A stretch of 64,000 nt of DNA from Gambelia wislizenii (Eukaryota; Chordata; Lepidosauria; Squamata; Crotaphytidae): NCBI GenBank assembly GCA_030847615.1, contig JAUMIR010000003.1, positions 76,146,001 to 76,210,000 of the forward strand, written 5' to 3'. The notes under the pieces were generated by a model. That model worked only from the letters and a program-made list of their open reading frames with translations. It ran no database searches and was not told where the DNA came from. The position numbers and the translations under genes were made by a program. Positions 22,185 to 33,125 of this stretch are shown piece by piece (positions within the stretch are counted from its first letter, which is position 1; each line of letters begins with the position of its first letter).

Positions 22185-22849
22185 CCTAGAATTATGCATT
22201 CATAACTCTTTGGCATTCAAGATCCCTATGTATTCTCTAGTTTAAGGGACACATAGGGACTGTGAATGTCCATCCCCCCATTCCCACTTACTGGGCAGCA
22301 GCCACTGCATTTGACAGGGGTCTGTTCTGCTGTCACTCTAGAAGCAGCTGACTGATGTTCCCACCCTGTCTCACACAAGCAGTCTCTGCTTCTGCCTGTC
22401 ACAATGGGGATCTCTCAAGGGAGGCGGTGGGAAAGTCAGTCAGCTGCTTCCCAAGTGACAATGGAACAGGCTCCCATTGATCACATCATCTGCTGCCTGG
22501 GCAGTGGGGATGGGGGGGGGCTTCAGGCCTGGGTTCACTTTGTAGCTCTGTAACTACAGTGGTTACCTAGTCATAACTCCCCAACAGGATTCCAGCCATC
22601 AGTTTTATCTATTCTTCTTTGCCACTTTTACAGCTTGAATTCATCCCTCCTGACCAAAGTGGGATACAAAAATCAAAACGTGGCCTCTCAAGTACCTTGC
22701 ACATACAGCGATCCTCCAGCTTGACTTTAAAAATGAAAACTTTTAGACTTCACCTAAGACAACTTCCTACCTATCTGCCTATTAAAGATACTAACCTCTT
22801 TCAAGTCATTTTTTAATCTAAATTCAACATGTAAAATTCCTTTATCTAA
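22185..22849. other. Unassigned sequence
   Basis: No repeat or gene recognised. A G-run lies at 22511-22520. 22290-22510 is GC-richer than its surroundings. Confidence 0.3.
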
Positions 22850-23156
22850 GGAGATTATCAGATGCAGGGGACCGTGGCAAAAAAACGCATTCACAACCAT
22901 GTCAGAAGATCACAGCAAGAACAGGAAGGGGCAACATTATCAGACGCCTGTGTTCGCAGCCATTCCTGGGGTGTAGTGCTGCCGCGGACAAGGTTTCTCT
23001 TTTTCATTGACGGAGAGAAGCCGCCAATACAAAGGGATGCCTTACGGGTGCACTACACCCCCGGGATGCTGAAGGATGATGTCATCTGATAATGTCATCC
23101 CTTCCTGTTCTTGTCATGATCTTCTGATGGAGTTTTTGTCACATCCGATAATGTCC
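22850..23156. mobile_element. Fold-back MITE, TTATCAGA-type, 307 bp
   Basis: Ends GGAGATTATCAGATGCA and CATCCGATAATGTCC. The two halves are reverse complements over about 150 bp with scattered mismatches: AGAAGATCACAGCAAGAACA and GGAAGGGGCAACATTATCAG are mirrored by CTGATAATGTCATCCCTTCC. A second copy of the terminal motif (ACATTATCAGA) lies inside each arm. No coding capacity. Confidence 0.85.
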
Positions 23157-23436
23157 TGTGTCTGTAAAATTATGGATAATTTTCTTGTTCAGGTTGAAAA
23201 ATAAAAGGAGATGGCAGCAGATATATTATTGGGTTAATACAAAAGAACAATTAGTAATTTAGATTTTAAAAATCTATGGTATTTGTAACAGTGGCTAAAA
23301 AAATGATACAATAATTATGGATTAAGAATGATGAACAAACTTTTAAATACTCAAAATAAATAACTTCCAAAATATAGCCACATTTGTCTCTAGCAGCAAA
23401 ACCAATAGAGAGTCTTTTGGTCTTATGCCTCTTATA
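23157..23436. other. Unassigned AT-rich sequence
   Basis: No repeat or gene recognised. Confidence 0.3.
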
Positions 23437-24001
23437 GGAGATTTATCAGATGCGTCAAAAGTGGTGTTACAGCAACTCCAGGAGATCGCAAAAGGGTCCC
23501 TTATCAGACAACGTAATTCCCCCCTTGTTATGCATCCGTTTTATTGACGTGAGAAGCCGTCAATGGATCCCCCATTCTGTTTCTGTCACGGATTTTCTTG
23601 TGTGTGACAAGGTGCCCCGTTATGCTGGCAAGATCCCAGTGTCAATGGGAGGTCCCTGCCAGAACACTTCTGGGTGAGATCAGGACATCCAGGTAACCTA
23701 TCCTCTTTTTTGTACCTTCCATGCGTTACTTGTAAATTTCTTAGTGTGTGTATGTGCTTTTCAAAATGTTTTGGTGTGTATTTTTGTTTTTACTTTTGAA
23801 TTTCCCGTGCTTGCATCTTCTTGTGAGAATCCATGGGATTTCAATCCAGGAAGTGAACAGAGCTCTGTTAGAACTCCTTTCACTCCTGAGCTGCCCTGTC
23901 GACGGTAGAGGAGGTAAGTGCAGTGGGGAGGGTGACAGGACAGGGATGGGAGTGGAGATTGTGGGGCAGGAAAACTTTTTTGTTCCTGTCTGATAATCTC
24001 C
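23437..24001. mobile_element. MITE, TTATCAGA-type family, 565 bp, perfect ATA TSD
   Basis: GGAGATTTATCAGATGCG at the left and TGTCTGATAATCTCC at the right, flanked by ATA on both sides (23434-23436 and 24002-24004). Interior blocks GAGAAGCCGTCAATGGATCC, AACACTTCTGGGTGAGAT and CATCTTCTTGTGAGAATCC are shared with 20135 and 11789. It bridges the GGACTTTATC and GGAGATTATC terminal variants, showing they are one family. Confidence 0.85.
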
Positions 24002-26922
24002 ATAGTCATAGAGAACTGGAGATCAGAGCTGCCAGAACTCTAGCTTCTATGAAGTGAAATGGAGACAAATTTGCTGAGATATTATGATATTATAGGCATG
24101 TTCATAAATATTATTATTATGTTTAGTTATATAGTGCCATAGGCATTACATAGCACTTTGCAAAGGAGAAAAATGACAATCCAAAATAAACACAAAAACC
24201 TGCCTATGGTACACAATCTAAAACTACAAACAAGATTATAAAATTAATAAAATATTACTATAACAGGATTAAAACCATACTATAAAAGTATAAATTAATT
24301 AATAAGAATAATATGGACATAAAATCAAGATGAAAGTTGGAAGGAAGTTGAAATATTCTAACTGTAGGTTGTTTGTTGTTGACTAAAGAAATAATTTTTA
24401 ATGCACATTCTGTTTTCCCTGGGTTCTTAAATCACCATCTCCAAAATGAGCAGAGTTTATTTGTGAGAGTCTTTCAATATGCATGCAAATACTACTTACT
24501 AGTAGGTAGTGCCAGATTTAGCAGCAAAAGTGCCTGTATCAACTGCTATCTAATCTATGTTCCATATTCACAGTCTCCTGAATTCTTTTTTTAGTTTTGC
24601 CTCACACTGGAGATGCTAGGTTTAGCTATAAGAATGAGAAAAAACAACTCAGAACACAAAGACCCTTTAAAGATATTGGACTATATCCAAGGGCATCCAT
24701 TTGTCAATGGAATGAACTATGCTGCAAAATAGATTCTCCCTGCTCACCCATCCACAGTGTCTTGCACATCCCCCAAACCTGCTTTAGGTTAGTCCAGAGC
24801 ATCTTTGGATCACATGTAGAAGAAAGGAAAAGTCCCACTGTAAGAACAGAAGTTTACCATCATGATGTTGGGTGTACTCTTCCCTAAGTAGACTGTATTG
24901 TGTTGTGAGAAAAGCAAAAGCATCTCAGTATTTAACTGGGAACAATATATTTGCTAGAACAACTACCTGGAAAATCCAAAACACATGGTGTGGCCAAAAC
25001 TCACCGGATGCCAGAGATGGGAAGTGAAGCATTGGCACTCTAATTGTGTGATTGTGTATTGCATGGTGGAAAAATCCAAACACTCTCCCTGGCAAGAGGA
25101 GGATGATGCAGCATTCATACACCCTTTGACAGAAGGTGTAGTGAGGTGGCACGGAGGACACAATGGCAATGTGTATAAACTGACCCCACATATTACAAAA
25201 CTGCTTGCACGTTGTCATTCTTGTGTGAAGTATTCTGCCATAAAGTTTTGCTTTTGTAGGACATGGAAAACCACAGTATGGTCCCAATAAATTAGGCCCC
25301 TTTTGATGTACCATTAGTGTGAAAATTTTATGCCCTATAAAAAAAAAGTAATCTCAAAATAAAGGAAAAAGTATGGTACTGGGATCCTTGTGGCTGCCTT
25401 CTTAAAGGAAATGTCACAACTTTGTTCAAAGAATAACAGGTGTACCAAGACAATATATAAATCATTAGATGTTAGTATTGTTCCATCAATATGGTTCTGC
25501 GGTTATTTGATCTTAGTGGCCTACTTGGATTTTTATCCATTTAAATGAGAGTAGAATCCAGTGAAGTGAAATCAACACTTTGGAGAAGTCTACTGTACAG
25601 GAAACAGCATTAAAAGTAGGGAGCATAAGTGCTGTGGAGAAGCTGAGAACCTCAAGAGAAGCTGTCATGACCTTCCAAAGACCTGACACCACTTTTCAAC
25701 CCTCCTCCATGATTAACTGGTCTAATTAGGATTGGGGTGCCACTGAGATGGGAAAGCTAACATACTCTGGCAGCAGCTGTTAAATACAGTGCCCCTGGCA
25801 CAGACTCTTGAGAATGTGAGAGACAACATGGGTAAGATGATACAACCTCTGCAGGTAAGCGTTTGCAAGCATCTTAGTTTCAAAGAGCTCTGTGAACCAT
25901 CAAAGAATGCAAACTCTCACCATAGAACTCTGTCCAATAAAAAGTATCACTTTCCATGCTTTGTATCTTACAATTCTACTGACCAAGAGAAAGCATCTTG
26001 AGAGACTGAGTAAATGCCTACAAAGGGAGCGACACAGACTGATTTAGCAAATGTCATTTCAATAGGCTAGGTTGCCTTCAGACCAGAAGCAGCAACAACT
26101 TAATTGTAGCACAGTTTGGCAGTAATGTGCTACAAGTAACAACCTTACCGATAATGCATTACTGGCATATCATAAAAGGATGGGACACCTTGTACCTGCT
26201 GTAAGGTGTAGCTCTTCTACACAGCTATTAAAAGTACAGAAGCTTTGTTTTTCTTTGCAGCCTATTTACCCAGGCAGCAGGGCCAATGTATTTGGACTGA
26301 TGAGATGACCAAACAGCTTTTTGTCTCATCCAAATATGATGAGATCTCTCTCTCATTTTTCCTCCTTCTGCATCTCTATATTAATGTGTTTAAGTTAACA
26401 CATGCACATATAGCAATTGTCAATTCTTTTTCTTTGGCTTCTGACGCCCGTGCCTTTAAAAACCTGTGTGAAAAGGAGACAATCAAAGGGCAATGCTTTT
26501 CCCCAAAGTGGAAATACAGTGTGGGGAGGAGAGATTTCACCTGTTGAATTTCTCATTGTTACATAGCTGTGAAAGACACAGGAGGCCCTCCAAGGGGGGG
26601 TGGAGGGAGGGGAGGTTTTCCCACAGAAAAGTATTAGCCACTCTTAAGATTAATACATAGTTTTAAATATGCACACATTCAAAAATGACTCATTGATCAT
26701 TGTATATTAATTAATAATAAATTCCTTTTTTTCTCTAGGAGATCAGACAACTTTGTAATCTCGGTGCAGATGGTCCCTTGAGAACTGATTGTTTTTCGTC
26801 TAAACCTAACTGCAAGTCACACCAAGAGTAGGCTTACTGTTTCAGTAAGATTTACATACATACTGATTTGCCATTCAACAATTGATTCAATAAATTTCCT
26901 CTAGTTGGCACTGGATAGTGCA
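24002..26922. other. Mostly unassigned, 2.9 kb; LINE-tail-like block 24100-24260
   Basis: 24103-24260 (TTTAGTTATATAGTGCCAT, CATAGCACTTTGCAAAGGAG) resembles a block at 52302-52380 and may be a LINE 3' end on the minus strand. The rest is unrecognised. 25610-25760 is complex and unique-looking. 26720-26745 looks like a splice acceptor (pyrimidine tract then CTCTAG) but no exon follows. Confidence 0.35.
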
Positions 26923-27243
26923 CAGGTTGAGTCTCCCTTATCTGAAATGCTTGGGACCAGAGTATTTTGGAATCTGGAATATTTAAGATTTTGGAATATT
27001 GGCATATACATAATGAGATATTTTGGAGATGGGATCCAAGTCTGAACAGAAAATTAATTTCTGTTCCATATACACCTTATACACATAGCTTGAAGGTAAT
27101 TTTATACACAATATTTTTAATAATTTTGTTCATGAAACAAAGCTTGTGTACATTGAACCATCAGAAAGCAAAGGTATCACTGTCTCAGCCACTCATGTGG
27201 AGCATTTTTGATTTCGGAATTCCGGATAAGGGAGACTCAAATT
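26923..27243. mobile_element. Tc1/mariner-type MITE, TTGAGTCTCCCTTATC family, copy 1
   Basis: CAGGTTGAGTCTCCCTTATC at the left and GGATAAGGGAGACTCAA at the right. The interior is shared almost base for base with 61708-62007 (GCATATACATAATGAGATAT, TATACACCTTATACACATA, TAATTTTGTTCATGAAACAA). This matches the widespread Tigger-derived style of MITE. No coding capacity. Confidence 0.85.
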
Positions 27244-28108
27244 ATATATATATAAACATACCTGGACATACAGATATCTATTAAAAATAGGCCTTATATA
27301 GCAAGTTCCTTCATCTTTACTCAGAACCATATCTTCAGAAGTTCTTTCTTTAGAATCTATAATTGCCACCGGTTCCTCCCTCTTGGTTGGTTGGAAAGAG
27401 GCAAAGGAAAGGATCTGGCAACAGGGACTCTAGTTAAAGGCCATTCTGCATGTACAGAGCAGAAGCAAAGTCAGCATGAAAAATTTACCTCAAAGATCAG
27501 AAAGTGTGCTAAACTCTCTTGGCTGTTTGTGAATTCCTGCAAGTGATAAACTTGGAATCTGAACTTTTGAAAACCAGATGACTCCAATAATGTTTTTTAG
27601 GGGCAAACTGTACATAGGAATTAGAAATCAACAGTACCCTTGAATCATAGAGCCTCTGGGAATTTGCCACTTGGAGGCAATAATTAGCCCAATAATTGGG
27701 TGAGGGACTTGCTTTCCCTCTTTCTTCTAACTTGAATGATAGACCTTACTAGAGCTTGGAAAAGTTACTTGTTTGGTGTGACAATGCTGGCTGGGGGATT
27801 CTGGATGTTGTACTCCCCACAACAGTAACTTACCCAAGCTCTGGACATAACCAGCAGTACTAAAGACTGCCTACATCAGCTGTACTCTGGCATCGAAGGG
27901 AACTTTGTTATTCGTTTGTCAAGCTGATAAAAGATGGCAGATGGTTATGTTTATGCCAAATACTCGAGAAGCTAAAATTGCTTACCAAGTCAATAGTCCT
28001 TTTTCTGAATGCTTGCACCACCACATGAATCCTTTCCTCCCAATCCCACCTCAGTTGTACTCCACTGGACTAGCTCTCACTCCCCACCAAAGTTTTCTCT
28101 AGGCATTT
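27244..28108. other. Unassigned, apart from the small palindrome
   Basis: No gene or repeat recognised other than the element at 27751-27842. Confidence 0.3.
27751..27842. mobile_element. Small palindromic MITE, complete copy
   Basis: AGAGCTTGGAAAAGTTACTT faces AGTAACTTACCCAAGCTCT, about 92 bp in all, with GGGGGATTCTGG in the centre. It serves as the reference for the partial copies elsewhere in the window. Confidence 0.75.
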
Positions 28109-28249
28109 CTAGGTCTTCCAATGTAATTCTATGGTCAACTTCCAGTGCTGGTCTCACTGAAAATAATAGGGATCCCTATTATCCACAGTTTCAGGTATCC
28201 ACAGGGGTCTTGGAATGTATCCCCCCACAGATACGGGGGTCGACCTGTA
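28109..28249. mobile_element. Mariner-like MITE, CGACC..GGTCAAC family, copy 1
   Basis: GTCTTCCAATGTAATTCTAT, GGATCCCTATTATCCACAG and ACGGGGGTCGACCTGTA are shared with 32970-33125. The left end is worn here. Confidence 0.65.
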
Positions 28250-29399
28250 CTAGTCTTCGTAGAGCTGATTTTTAGGAGCAAACTGAAAATAGGGATTAGG
28301 CATCAACAACACCCTTAAAGTTCATTGCTTCTGGGAATTTGCCCTTGTGCTATGGGGCAAGGAAAATAATTTTTGAAAGAATATTACATACTTGCAGTGT
28401 TCTCACAATATATGTCCTTGGGCTCTGTCAGGTTTCATCACTTGTCACTTCCCTGTCTACTTGTTCCTTTCTTGGGGCAGGGGCTGTGTACTAAGGCTCT
28501 TCCAATGGCTTATTTAAATGGGGCATGGCTTGTTCCTATGGTTAGAAGAGCAAATTTTCTCCTCTGATTTTTTTTTAAAAAAACATTTCTTTGAGTTATA
28601 CTGTTATAGTGCAAAAGTGCCATTTCACTGATAGACTCATGCACTAAGGGGGGAAAAATTAAAGGAAGAAAAGAGAAGGGGACTGTATTGTTCCTATATG
28701 TCTTTGAATTAAAAAGAAACCCACATGATGGGAATAAAATGTTGTAACCGGTGCCGGGAATTGGCAGAAGATAATCCAAGGCAACAGAAATGTAATTTGG
28801 ATATTTAAAGAACAAAACAAAACCCTGAGAATTATACCAAAGATAGACAGCCTCCTGATACATTTCCCCCTTTTGGACAAGGTCATGGTTCAGTAAATTA
28901 CAATGCAGCCTTCTGCATTTCCTTGGAAGAAAGGTCTATTGAGCTCAGTGAAACTGTCTCCAAGGTAAGTGTGTATAGCAACCTTGGACTTGGATTTTGG
29001 TCTTGACTCTGGCAGGAGTGGGGTGAGCCAAATTCTGGCTCTAGGTTTTAAGATTTTTTCTTATCTCATATGGCAATCTTGAGCAAGGTGGTTATGCTAT
29101 ATCTTGCCTTAGAGTTACACTCCATGAAAAGGAAAGAGATCTAGTTCCCACCAAGGTGATATATTTCTATCAGATTTCCTCAGCTAGGGCCACCAGATGT
29201 TGGACTATAACCCCATAATCCCCAACCAGTATGGTCAATCACTGGGATGATGGAAATTGCAGTCCAACATCTGGGATCATAGGTTAGGAAAGGTTATCTG
29301 GAATACATGGCTTCAGGCTTGAGGTGGGATGCTGATTTTTAAAATTTATAAATTAATGATTTTAAAAACTTATAAAAACTTATGGATTTTTAACTTATG
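28250..29399. other. Mostly unassigned
   Basis: Only the MITE at 29188-29290 is recognised. 28575-28600 is a T/A run. 28930-28990 carries a TGAGCTCAGTGAAACTG / AAGGTAAGTGTGTATAGCA block also seen near 50890, 57975 and 59475, a small old dispersed repeat. Confidence 0.35.
29188..29290. mobile_element. CCAGATGTTGGAC-type MITE
   Basis: CACCAGATGTTGGACTATAA faces TTGCAGTCCAACATCTGGGA, with CCAGTATGGTCAATCACTGG in the centre. It is the cleanest copy of this family in the window. Confidence 0.75.
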
Positions 29400-29565
29400 A
29401 ATTGTTTCATTCATTTAAAAATCTTATATTTATACTGTTATTTTTTTAACTTTTGTATTGTTTTTAACTTTTATTGTTTTAAAGATGTTGTTACCTGCCC
29501 TGAGTCCCATTGTCAAGAGAAAGGGGGGATGGAAATGAATAAAATTATCATCATCATCAAATCTC
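29400..29565 (+). mobile_element. L2-type LINE 3' UTR
   Basis: An AT-rich run of ATTGTTTT... followed by ACCTGCCCTGAGTCCCATTG and GGGATGGAAATGAATAAA, then a (TCA)n tail. Same layout as the ends near 43800 and 48000. Confidence 0.65.
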
Positions 29566-29641
29566 TCCACACAGAAACACAGATATTGCAGAGAAGAGTT
29601 CCAGACTATCCTTCTTTTTCATATGACAGTTTTCCATACAT

Positions 29642-29872
29642 GTGTTGTGTGCCTTCAAGTCATTTCCGACTTATGATGATCCTAAGGTGAAGCTATCATG
29701 GGGTTTTCTTGGCAAGATTTGTTCAGAGGGGGTTAGCCTTTGCCTTCCTCTGAGGCTGAGAGTGGGACTTGCCCAAGGTCAGCTGGTGAATTTCCATGGC
29801 TGAGCAGGGATTCAACTCTGGTCTCCAGAGTTGTAGTCCAATGCCCAAACCATTACACCACAATGACTCTTA
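29642..29872 (-). mobile_element. tRNA-derived SINE, copy 4 (minus)
   Basis: Reverse complement of the family: plus-strand GTGTGCCTTCAAGTCATTTC at the tail side, CTTGCCCAAGGTCAGC in the body, CTGGTCTCCAGAG and CCATTACACCACAATG at the head side. Nearly complete. Confidence 0.9.
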
Positions 29873-30377
29873 TAGGATTCTACTAGGTCCTTTTCTTTGG
29901 ATGCCTAGATTGTACAGTATTTCTAAAAGCTTGGTTCAGGTTTTATGGTACTGCAATGCTAGAAATTTGGAGACTGACAGGAATTTTCATGGGAGAAAGA
30001 AAAATCTTATTTGGAGGGGCAATGCCACCCCCATCTCTACACCCCTGTCCTAACACAGTTTGAACATGTTTGGAGGAATCAAGATTGGGACTGGAGCAGC
30101 GTTAGTGCGCATCATCCCAACATAATCCGGATCGAGCTACCACCCCCAAGGCCAGTTGCTTGTGAGCCAATGATCTTCCAGCCAAAGACAAAGGATACAA
30201 ATAATGTAACGTGACCAGAAAAAACACATCTTTCCCTGTGCCCAACCCATCTAGGGTTGGCAACGTGTTATCTACTGCACACATTGAACTTGGCAGAAGA
30301 GTTAACAGAGATGTGAAAAATCTTCATGTATTGCTCTTATTACACAGAGAGAGAGAGAGTTAGTTTTTTTGTGGTAG
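29873..30377. other. Unassigned sequence
   Basis: No gene or repeat recognised apart from a GA run at 30346-30360. Confidence 0.3.
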
Positions 30378-31200
30378 AATTCAGACATAGCTGTTTTAGT
30401 CTGGATCAATATGCAAAGGGATCTTGTAGCACCTTTGAAAATGAGAAAAAGAAGTTGGTAGCATAAGCTTTCATAGACTTAAGACTACTTCATCGGATCA
30501 GATGAAGTAGACGTAAGTCTACCAAAGCTTATGCTACCAAATTCTTTCTCTCAGTAAGGACATTATCTGACTAGTGTCTAAAAATGCTGTGATTCCACGA
30601 ATGAAGATAGCGGAAACATTGTGGCATTATAATACTTATTATCACATGTCACTGTAATCATGTGAAAGAAACACCATGGAATTATTGCACAACGGCCACT
30701 AGCCCTTTAAGAATGGGAATTTACTTCTGTGATATGGCATGGGCAAGATTTTGATGGTTCTCATAAGAAGACACAAGTGTGTTTAAAACTCCAAAAACTC
30801 CTTAATTAACAAAGTAAATGAACACACAAGCACTGAAACAAACATAAAAATGTGCAAAGTAAATGAGACAGATCATAAAAGGAGCATCCTGTGCGTTGTT
30901 TTTGCATTCTCCCCCATAAATTTCCTTGCTGAGGACTGTCCAGCAAGTACTGTAATCTCAATAGCACAAAAATAGTAAATAGCACCAAAAAAGTGCTATT
31001 GATTATCTATTGACAGCATCTCCCATCAATTAGAACTGACAACTTTTTTGCAGCTGGAGCACAGAGTAATAACACAAAGATGAAGACGTCATGTAATAGC
31101 GGGGTGTATTCACGCTACCCTGTGGTCATAATCCCATGATTTTTGCTACATCTGATAATGTCCTTAGTCTCAAGGGAGCCACGAGATCCTTTGCATAGAG
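30378..31200. mobile_element. Second hairpin repeat family (Penelope-like?), split by a MITE
   Basis: Two inverted arms meet at 30496-30499: the left arm runs from AGTCTGGATCAATATGC down to ACTACTTCATCGG, and the right arm from CAGATGAAGTAGAC to TTCTTTCTCTCAG, continuing after the 30558-31163 MITE as TTAGTCTCAAGGGAGCCACG. Each arm holds a hammerhead-like core: GATGAAGTAGAC / GTCTAC stem, (G/C)AAAGCTTATGCTA. Similar ...AAAGCTTATGCT... repeats are common in reptile genomes; the Penelope link is inference from structure. Confidence 0.65.
30558..31163. mobile_element. MITE, TTATCAGA-type family, 606 bp
   Basis: GGACATTATCTGACTAG at the left, TACATCTGATAATGTCC at the right, flanked by TAA and TTA. 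Same subgroup as 1892-2491. Inserted into the second hairpin repeat, so younger than it. No coding capacity. Confidence 0.85.
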
Positions 31201-31743
31201 CTTTTTGTAGTTCTTGCTATATGAGCTAGAATCAAGAGCAGGGAGTTTCCAGTGTGGATGCATTCCTAATGAAGAAAATCAAGGCGCTACTAGAGTCTGG
31301 AAAATTTATGGTTTTGGACAAACTGTCAGTAATGCTCAAAGTAATGTCTCTGTGCTCTGTAAGCAACTCAGTTCTGGAGTCAGTAAATGGCAGGGAAGCA
31401 TTGGGTGGAATCCTTAAAATTATTATAAACACAGGTGGCTGCAGGGTGATTTGTGAGCTAGGAATGGAAGCATCGTCCAGTAGATAGCTTACTAGGAAAG
31501 CAGGAAGATAACCATATATTCATACTTTGTGTTCTTTGCCAGCAGAGGGAGCACTACATCATTGACAAACTTTATTACCCACAGCTGAAGCCTAAGACAA
31601 ACTTGGAAAGAAAGGAAAGGAAAGGCTGACAACTTGGTGGTCATCTTGTTCTCTGGTTTTTACCACCTGAGGCCATTCTCTTTGTCTCTGTGGTAACTCC
31701 AGACATGGACCATTAGTAAAAGACAGCAGCACATGCGCGCATG

Positions 31744-31775
<32 letters not shown>

Positions 31776-31800
31776 TCTACGCTGTGCTCTCTTGAACAGA
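31201..31800. other. Unassigned sequence
   Basis: No gene or repeat recognised except the CA microsatellite. Confidence 0.3.
31735..31772. repeat. (CA)n microsatellite
   Basis: A GCGCGCATG lead-in followed by about 14 CA units. Confidence 0.95.
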
Positions 31801-31995
31801 AGATCATAGAATCATAGAGTTGGAAGATACATCAAGGGCCATCCAAGTCCAACCCCCTGCCATGCAGGAATACATAATCAAATCATTCCCGACAGATGGC
31901 CATCCAGCCTCTGTTTAAAAACCTCCAAAGAAGGAGACTCCACCACACTACGAGGCAGTGTATTCCACTTCCAAACAGCTCTTACTGTCAGGAAG
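31801..31995 (-). mobile_element. CR1 LINE 3' end
   Basis: The reverse complement reads FLTVRAVWKWNTLPRSVVES and PSLEVFKQRLDGHLSGMI, then the CR1 3' UTR and an ATTCTATG-type end (plus strand ATCATAGAATCATAGAG). 5'-truncated. Confidence 0.85.
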
Positions 31996-32255
31996 TAAGA
32001 TGGAAGGTTGAGGGTACAAAGGAGAAGGTAGATGAAGAAGTAATCCTGAGAGTGTGAGCCACAATCAAGAGTACAAAACAAACAAACAAAAAAACACCAA
32101 TCCATCAGCAGCTCCTGTATGAGGCTTAAAATAACTCTAGAGTGCCCCAAATCCTTAGAGACCCCCATGAAGACTTCAAGATTGAAGATCAATGGGTCAA
32201 AAAAGGCACAAGCAAACACTGGAAATGGAGGGGGGGGAAGTCCAGAGTAATAGTG
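31996..32255. other. Unassigned sequence
   Basis: Nothing recognised. Open frames across this stretch are fusions with the flanking CR1 tail. Confidence 0.3.
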
Positions 32256-32303
32256 GAATAGATTTTCCTTGGTTTTTTTCCGGGCTGTGAGGCCGTGTTC
32301 TGC
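32256..32303. mobile_element. Penelope-type terminal repeat, 48-bp stub
   Basis: TAGATTTTCCTTGGTTTTTT and TCCGGGCTGTGAGGCCGTGT are the outer part of the terminal repeat seen at 2842, 6886 and 52491. It is joined directly to an RTE-like LINE tail; no target duplication seen. Confidence 0.7.
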
Positions 32304-32469
32304 GACAATGCAGAAAGAATCACAACCCGGAAACATCACCCAAGGAGACCTTCTGCTGTGCTTTCTGCAACCGGACTTATCTCAGATTGGCCTTTTTAGT
32401 CATCAGCGCACTTGCAGAAAGTGTGGAATGAGTCCTTCCTGAATCTTCGTTTGTGAAGAAAAGCCAGAG
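32304..32469 (+). mobile_element. RTE-like LINE 3' fragment, plus strand
   Basis: ACAATGCAGAAAGAATCACA and CCCGGAAACATCACCCAAGG through CATCAGCGCACTTGCAGAAA to GAAGAAAAGCCAGAGA match the 3' end of the 37022 element and the 12249 copy. It codes for the Cys/His finger-like C-terminus only. Confidence 0.85.
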
Positions 32470-32569
32470 ATTATAATTGTTTTAAGGGAGATCCTTCCAA
32501 TAAGAATCATTAACCATTTTTTCCTATCTCATTTTGAATCAGTACTACAATATCTAATTTCGTTACTTA

Positions 32570-32875
32570 GGAGACTATCAGACACATCTAAAAAGTACCT
32601 GTCAGAACACCAGGACGATGTTTCTGTCCCGCAAATGGGACCCGGTTTCAGATGTCCTTGTCGCGTTCGGCTCCTGTGCTGCAGCAGTTAGAAAGGGAGT
32701 GCTTTTTCATTGACAGGGAGTTCCCATCAATGAAAAGTGCTGCCTTACTAACTGCTGCAGCACAGGAGCAAAACACGACGAGGATAATGTCATGTGAAAC
32801 TGCGTCCCATTTGTGGGACAGAATCATTGTCCTGGTGTTCTGATAAGGTACTTTTTGCTGCATCTGATAATCTCC
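32570..32875. mobile_element. Fold-back MITE, TTATCAGA-type, 306 bp, perfect TTA TSD
   Basis: GGAGACTATCAGACACATC at the left and GCATCTGATAATCTCC at the right, flanked by TTA on both sides (32567-32569 and 32876-32878). The halves are mirror images over about 150 bp: GTCAGAACACCAGGACGATG / CATTGTCCTGGTGTTCTGAT, GCTCCTGTGCTGCAGCAGTT / AACTGCTGCAGCACAGGAGC. The inner hairpin uses CATTGACAGGGAG / TCCCATCAATG. Confidence 0.9.
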
Positions 32876-32969
32876 TTAGAGTCACAAGAGAAACAAAATG
32901 GCCATTAGAAACCAGCCTGAGTGGCTCTCTACACCTGGAACTCTGTTACTATATCACCTCTGCGCAATA

Positions 32970-33125
32970 CCGGTCAACCCCTGTATCCAAGGTCCTCCAA
33001 TGTGATTCTATGGTCATCTGGCATCCTTCTCATTGAAAATCAAAGGGTTCCCTATCATCCATGGCCTCAGATATCCATGGGGGGTCTTGGAACATATCCC
33101 CCACAGATATGGGGGGTTGACTGGT
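32970..33125. mobile_element. Mariner-like MITE, CGGTCAACC family, copy 2
   Basis: TACCGGTCAACCCCTGTATC at the left and GGGGGGTTGACTGGTA at the right. TA is present at both ends. Matches 28109-28249. Confidence 0.8.

Noticed and set aside
24925..25314. 129-codon frame on minus and 101-codon frame on plus over the same DNA
   Set aside because: Mutually exclusive and without recognisable domains; no splice or start evidence on either strand.
26700..26830. Splice-acceptor-like pyrimidine tract with CTCTAG before GAGATCAGAC
   Set aside because: No open frame of exon size with a matching donor follows, and such tracts are common in AT-rich DNA.
31878..32339. 153-codon open frame, minus strand
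   Set aside because: It fuses the CR1 C-terminal tail to unrelated sequence and the Penelope stub; not a real protein.
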